Shown here: piece after piece, positions 5,935 to 7,684 of the stretch
Position numbering within the stretch: position 1 is the first letter of the stretch
Layout: each line of letters starts with the position of its first letter
DNA from: Haloarculaceae archaeon
Lineage (GTDB): Archaea; Halobacteriota; Halobacteria; Halobacteriales; Haloarculaceae
Length of the DNA stretch: 7,684 nt
Reading direction: 5' to 3'
Assembly: GCA_018609945.1 (NCBI GenBank)
Contig: JAHENO010000140.1
Location: 1-7,684, forward strand
The notes under the pieces: generated by a model
Database searches by the model: none
Seen by the model: only the letters and a program-made list of their open reading frames with translations
What the model was told of the DNA's origin: nothing
Position numbers and translations under genes: made by a program

Positions 5935-5963
5935 GTGGTCGACACCTCCATCGAGGGGACCAC
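5935..5963. repeat. Nested hairpin in the divergent intergenic region
   Basis: Outer arms GTGGTC (5935-5940) and GACCAC (5958-5963) enclose inner arms CCTC (5945-5948) and GAGG (5953-5956) around the loop CATC. The stem has an asymmetric internal loop (4 bases on the left, 1 on the right). It could be an RNA hairpin, an operator or chance in GC-rich DNA; no transcript is evident. Confidence 0.45.
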
Positions 5964-5983
5964 GACCAGTGTCCGCCCAGTAC

Positions 5984-5989
5984 AGTTAT
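5984..5989 (+). promoter_or_regulatory. Possible TATA-like element that favours the start at 6015
   Basis: AGTTAT lies 26-31 bases upstream of the ATG at 6015. It overlaps the alternative in-frame ATG at 5988, so if it is the TATA box, the upstream ATG would lie outside the transcript. Confidence 0.4.
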
Positions 5990-6014
5990 GCGGACCCGGC
6001 GAGAATGCGCCAGT

Positions 6015-6185
6015 ATGCCCCGGAAGACCACCCGCTGTGATGACTGTGGCTACCGCGTGCGGTGGAATCCCGAGACGCGCGAGGGTCCGACCGTCTTCTT
6101 CGAGGAGGGGCGCTGTCCCAGCTGCGGCCAGTCCTTCGAGGACCGCGCCCCCGTCTCCGCTCGCCGGGGACAAAAGCGACGGTAG
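6015..6185 (+). CDS. 56-residue zinc-ribbon protein, plus-strand copy
   Basis: This small protein begins MPRKTTRCDDCGYRVRW and ends in a basic tail (SARRGQKRR). It has two knuckles, C8/C11 and C34/C37 (CX2C-X22-CX2C), suited to one zinc. Between them lie an aromatic strand (YRVRWNP) and EGPTVFFEEGRCPSCG, typical of a two-stranded zinc beta-ribbon. An in-frame ATG at 5988 would add nine residues (MRTRRECAS), but a TATA-like box covers that codon, so 6015 is chosen. It has the same length as the divergently encoded zinc ribbon and almost the same cysteine spacing, though otherwise the sequences differ. The basic C-terminus might contact nucleic acid, which is inference. The family was not recognised. 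GlmU follows after 51 bases and appears to have its own weak promoter. Confidence 0.78.
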   Translation: MPRKTTRCDDCGYRVRWNPETREGPTVFFEEGRCPSCGQSFEDRAPVSARRGQKRR

Positions 6186-6206
6186 CGACGCCGCCGGGTC
6201 GGTAGC

Positions 6207-6212
6207 CATTAG
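6207..6212 (+). promoter_or_regulatory. Possible TATA-like element for the GlmU-like gene
   Basis: CATTAG lies 25-30 bases upstream of the ATG at 6237 in the 51-base gap after the zinc-ribbon gene. The spacing fits leaderless transcription and the motif is weak. Read-through from the preceding gene is also possible. Confidence 0.3.
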
Positions 6213-6236
6213 TCGCGCCGGCGAGTCACCCGAGGT

Positions 6237-7427
6237 ATGCAGGCAGTCATCCTCGCGGCCGGCGAGGGCACCCGGATGCGACCCCTGACCGAGGGGACGC
6301 CCAAGCCGATGCTCCCGGTCGCGGACCGACCGCTCGTGGCCCACACCGCCGACGCCGCCGTGGAAGCCGGGGTCGACGAACTGGTCTTCGTCGTCGGGTA
6401 CCGGGCCGACGCCGTCCGGTCGTACTTCGGCGAGTCGTACCGCTCCGTTCCGGTCACCTACGCCGTCCAGTCCGAGCAGTTGGGCACCGCTCACGCCGTC
6501 CGTGCGGCACGGGACGCGCTCTCGGGACCCTTCGCGGTGCTCAACGGCGACGACCTCTACGACCGGGAGAGTCTGGCCGCCCTGCTCTCGGCAGACCCGG
6601 GTGCCGTCGGAACCTACGAGGTCGAGGACTCCCGCCCGTACGGCGTCTTCGACCTCGACGGCGAGACGGTGACCGGCGTCGTCGAGAAACCCGACGACCC
6701 CCCGTCGAACAGCGTCAACGTCGGCGCGTACGTCTTTCCCGCGGAGGCCCGCGAGTGGCTCGACGTCCCGAAAAGCCAGCGCGGCGAGTACGAACTCACC
6801 GACGTGCTGGAGCGGGTCATCGAGCGCCGGACAGTCCGGTCGGTCCCCATCGAGCGCTGGCTCGGCGTGGGCCGGCCCTGGGAGTTGCTCGAGGCCAACG
6901 AGTGGAAACTCGCAGAACTGGACCGGGACATCGCGGGCGACGTTGCCCCCACCGCCGACCTCCGCGGGAGCGTCGTCGTCGAGGCGGGCGCCACGGTCGA
7001 ACCCGGCGTCGTGATGGAGGGGCCGGTCCTCGTCCGCTCGGGCGCGTCGGTCGGCCCGAACGCCTACGTCCGTGGGGCGACGCTGCTCGGCGAGGACACC
7101 CACGTCGGGAACGGTGTCGAAATAAAGAACAGCGTCGTCCGCCGCGGGACGAACGTGCCACACCTCTCCTATGTCGGCGACAGCGTGCTCGGCCAGGACG
7201 CCAACCTCGGCGCGGGCACGACAGTCGCGAACCTCAGACACGACGACGAGCCGGTCCGGCTGACCGTCAAGGGCGAGCGCGTCTCCACCGGCCGCCGGAA
7301 GTTCGGCGTCGTGGTCGGGGACGGCGCGCGAACCGGCATCGACACGGCACTGAACGCCGGCGTCACGCTCGGGAGCGGCGCGCAGACGGACCCCGGGGAG
7401 ACCGTGCTGCGCGACCGACACTCGTAG
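6237..7427 (+). CDS. glmU: Bifunctional sugar-1-phosphate nucleotidylyltransferase/acetyltransferase (GlmU-like)
   Basis: This 396-residue cytoplasmic enzyme likely makes UDP-N-acetylglucosamine from glucosamine-1-phosphate, feeding glycan synthesis such as S-layer glycosylation. The N-terminal nucleotidyltransferase domain (about 1-230) shows LAAGEGTRMRPLT (6-18), P22-K23-P24, the LNGDD metal/nucleotide loop (102-106), EKP (150-152), NVGAYVF (from 161) and GVGRPWELLEAN (from 210). The C-terminal domain (about 238-390) is a left-handed beta helix of hexapeptide repeats. It contains VPHLSYVGDSVLG, where H309 and Y312 align by eye with the catalytic His and nearby Tyr of bacterial GlmU acetyltransferase, followed by NLGAGTTVANL. 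The domain order therefore supports both activities. Archaeal relatives may accept other sugars (galactosamine-1-phosphate) or dTTP, so substrate choice is inferred. The start is fixed by the nucleotide-binding loop beginning at residue 6. No glmM or glmS is in the window. Confidence 0.87.
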   Translation: MQAVILAAGEGTRMRPLTEGTPKPMLPVADRPLVAHTADAAVEAGVDELVFVVGYRADAVRSYFGESYRSVPVTYAVQSEQLGTAHAVRAARDALSGPFAVLNGDDLYDRESLAALLSADPGAVGTYEVEDSRPYGVFDLDGETVTGVVEKPDDPPSNSVNVGAYVFPAEAREWLDVPKSQRGEYELTDVLERVIERRTVRSVPIERWLGVGRPWELLEANEWKLAELDRDIAGDVAPTADLRGSVVVEAGATVEPGVVMEGPVLVRSGASVGPNAYVRGATLLGEDTHVGNGVEIKNSVVRRGTNVPHLSYVGDSVLGQDANLGAGTTVANLRHDDEPVRLTVKGERVSTGRRKFGVVVGDGARTGIDTALNAGVTLGSGAQTDPGETVLRDRHS

Positions 7428-7440
7428 CGACGGGCCAGGC

Positions 7441-7492
7441 CACGAACGGTAAATGCGGGGTGGTGCCCGGCGGTTGTGAGTGAATGTTCGTG
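7441..7492. repeat. Short inverted repeat downstream of the GlmU-like gene
   Basis: CACGAAC (7441-7447) pairs perfectly with GTTCGTG (7486-7492) across a 38-base loop. It lies between the GlmU-like stop and the next promoter. It might be part of a 3' structure or operator; seven-base arms this far apart can also occur by chance. Confidence 0.35.
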
Positions 7493-7513
7493 ACAGTTTC
7501 CGGCAATATATGG

Positions 7514-7520
7514 TATTAAG
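7514..7520 (+). promoter_or_regulatory. Likely TATA box for the DUF7576-like gene
   Basis: TATTAAG lies 28-34 bases upstream of the ATG at 7548, within an AT-rich block (AATATATGGTATTAAG, 7505-7520) that stands out from its surroundings. It would give a transcript with a leader of only a few bases. Confidence 0.5.
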
Positions 7521-7547
7521 TAGGACCGTCCCAAGTGTGGGCACGAG

Positions 7548-7684
7548 ATGGTCGATCCGACCTCGGACCTCGGGGACGACGTCTCCGAAGAGGACGCCCC
7601 GACCTGTGCGACCTGCGACGCGGCCATCGTCGACAACCCACGCCACCGCGTCATCACGTGGGTCGAGGACGGCGAGGTCCAGTC
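7548..7684 (+). CDS. Small CxxC protein, DUF7576-like, 3' end cut by window
   Basis: Forty-five codons are visible before the window ends. The protein starts MVDPTSDLGDDVSEEDAP, an acidic disordered lead, then has one CX2C knuckle (C20/C23 in PTCATCDAAI) followed by HRVITWVEDGEV, a beta-strand pattern. The order resembles small haloarchaeal zinc-binding proteins recalled as DUF7576, in which a second cysteine pair follows within the missing part. No function is known. The ATG is supported by a TATA box 28-34 bases upstream. The gene is transcribed in the same direction as the GlmU-like gene but is separated by 120 bases with its own promoter. Confidence 0.75.
   Translation, partial: MVDPTSDLGDDVSEEDAPTCATCDAAIVDNPRHRVITWVEDGEVQ

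Larger units (their letters stand above)
5798..6014. other. Divergent intergenic region between two zinc-ribbon genes
   Basis: No convincing gene is seen in these 217 bases. Open frames on both strands lack family motifs and are best explained by high GC. The region must carry both divergent promoters, and both flanks have AT-rich boxes at leaderless distance. Its middle contains a nested inverted repeat, entered separately. Confidence 0.5.

Noticed and set aside
5988..6014. Upstream ATG at 5988 for the plus-strand zinc ribbon
   Set aside because: A TATA-like run at 5984-5989 covers this codon and is correctly spaced for the ATG at 6015; the added residues show no family character.
5854..6288. 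Plus-strand open frame through the divergent intergenic region
   Set aside because: It overlaps the plus-strand zinc-ribbon gene in another frame, runs into the GlmU-like start and carries no motif. The intergenic part was considered as a decayed gene but nothing recognisable was found.
5808..7646. 612-codon open frame on the minus strand opposite the GlmU-like gene
   Set aside because: It runs antisense to a gene with clear family motifs, its translation has no recognisable domain, and long antisense frames are common in high-GC haloarchaeal DNA.
1..7684. Search for a defence system, mobile element or toxin-antitoxin pair
   Set aside because: No transposase, integrase, nuclease, terminal repeats, target duplications or toxin-like pair was seen. 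Composition and codon use look even along the window.

Overview
The window is high-GC DNA whose proteins are strongly acidic and whose codons mostly end in G or C. With an archaeal transcription factor E, an AbrB-PhoU regulator and several AT-rich boxes 24-34 bases upstream of start codons (the leaderless or short-leader pattern), this points to a haloarchaeon (class Halobacteria). I cannot fix the genus from sequence alone. No rRNA, tRNA, CRISPR array, insertion sequence or prophage is visible, and the content looks like chromosomal housekeeping DNA.

Layout. (1) 1-1933, plus strand: a tightly overlapping trio of transcription factor E alpha (tfe, lacking only its first few codons), a DUF2110 protein and a lipobox protein with a C-terminal membrane helix. 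Both junctions overlap (TGATG, then ATGA), which suggests one mRNA with coupled translation. (2) 1971-2660: a stand-alone CinA-type MoCF-domain protein with its own weak promoter. (3) 2671-2787, minus strand: a 38-residue membrane microprotein that is convergent with cinA and divergent from the next gene. (4) 2859-3932: a long ATP-NAD kinase family protein. (5) 3933-4171: a 239-base non-coding stretch with short inverted and direct repeats and two TATA-like boxes, followed by an AbrB-PhoU regulator (4172-5206). (6) 5237-5797, minus strand: a two-gene unit of a 56-residue zinc-ribbon protein followed 6 bases later by a single-domain response regulator. (7) 5798-6014: a divergent intergenic region with a nested hairpin, then a second 56-residue zinc-ribbon protein on the plus strand (6015-6185). 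(8) 6237-7427: a two-domain GlmU-type sugar-1-phosphate nucleotidylyltransferase/acetyltransferase. (9) 7548 to the window end: the N-terminus of a small cysteine-containing protein resembling the haloarchaeal DUF7576 group.

How they fit together: the genes cover basal transcription (tfe), nucleotide cofactor metabolism (NAD kinase and possibly the CinA-like protein), phosphate-linked regulation (PhoU), signalling (receiver protein) and nucleotide-sugar synthesis (GlmU-like). Apart from the tfe trio and the zinc-ribbon/receiver pair, they look like independently transcribed neighbours. I found no strong candidate for a new multi-gene system. The best leads are the 38-residue membrane microprotein, the two divergent 56-residue zinc ribbons with a receiver protein downstream of one, and the coupling of tfe to two uncharacterised genes.
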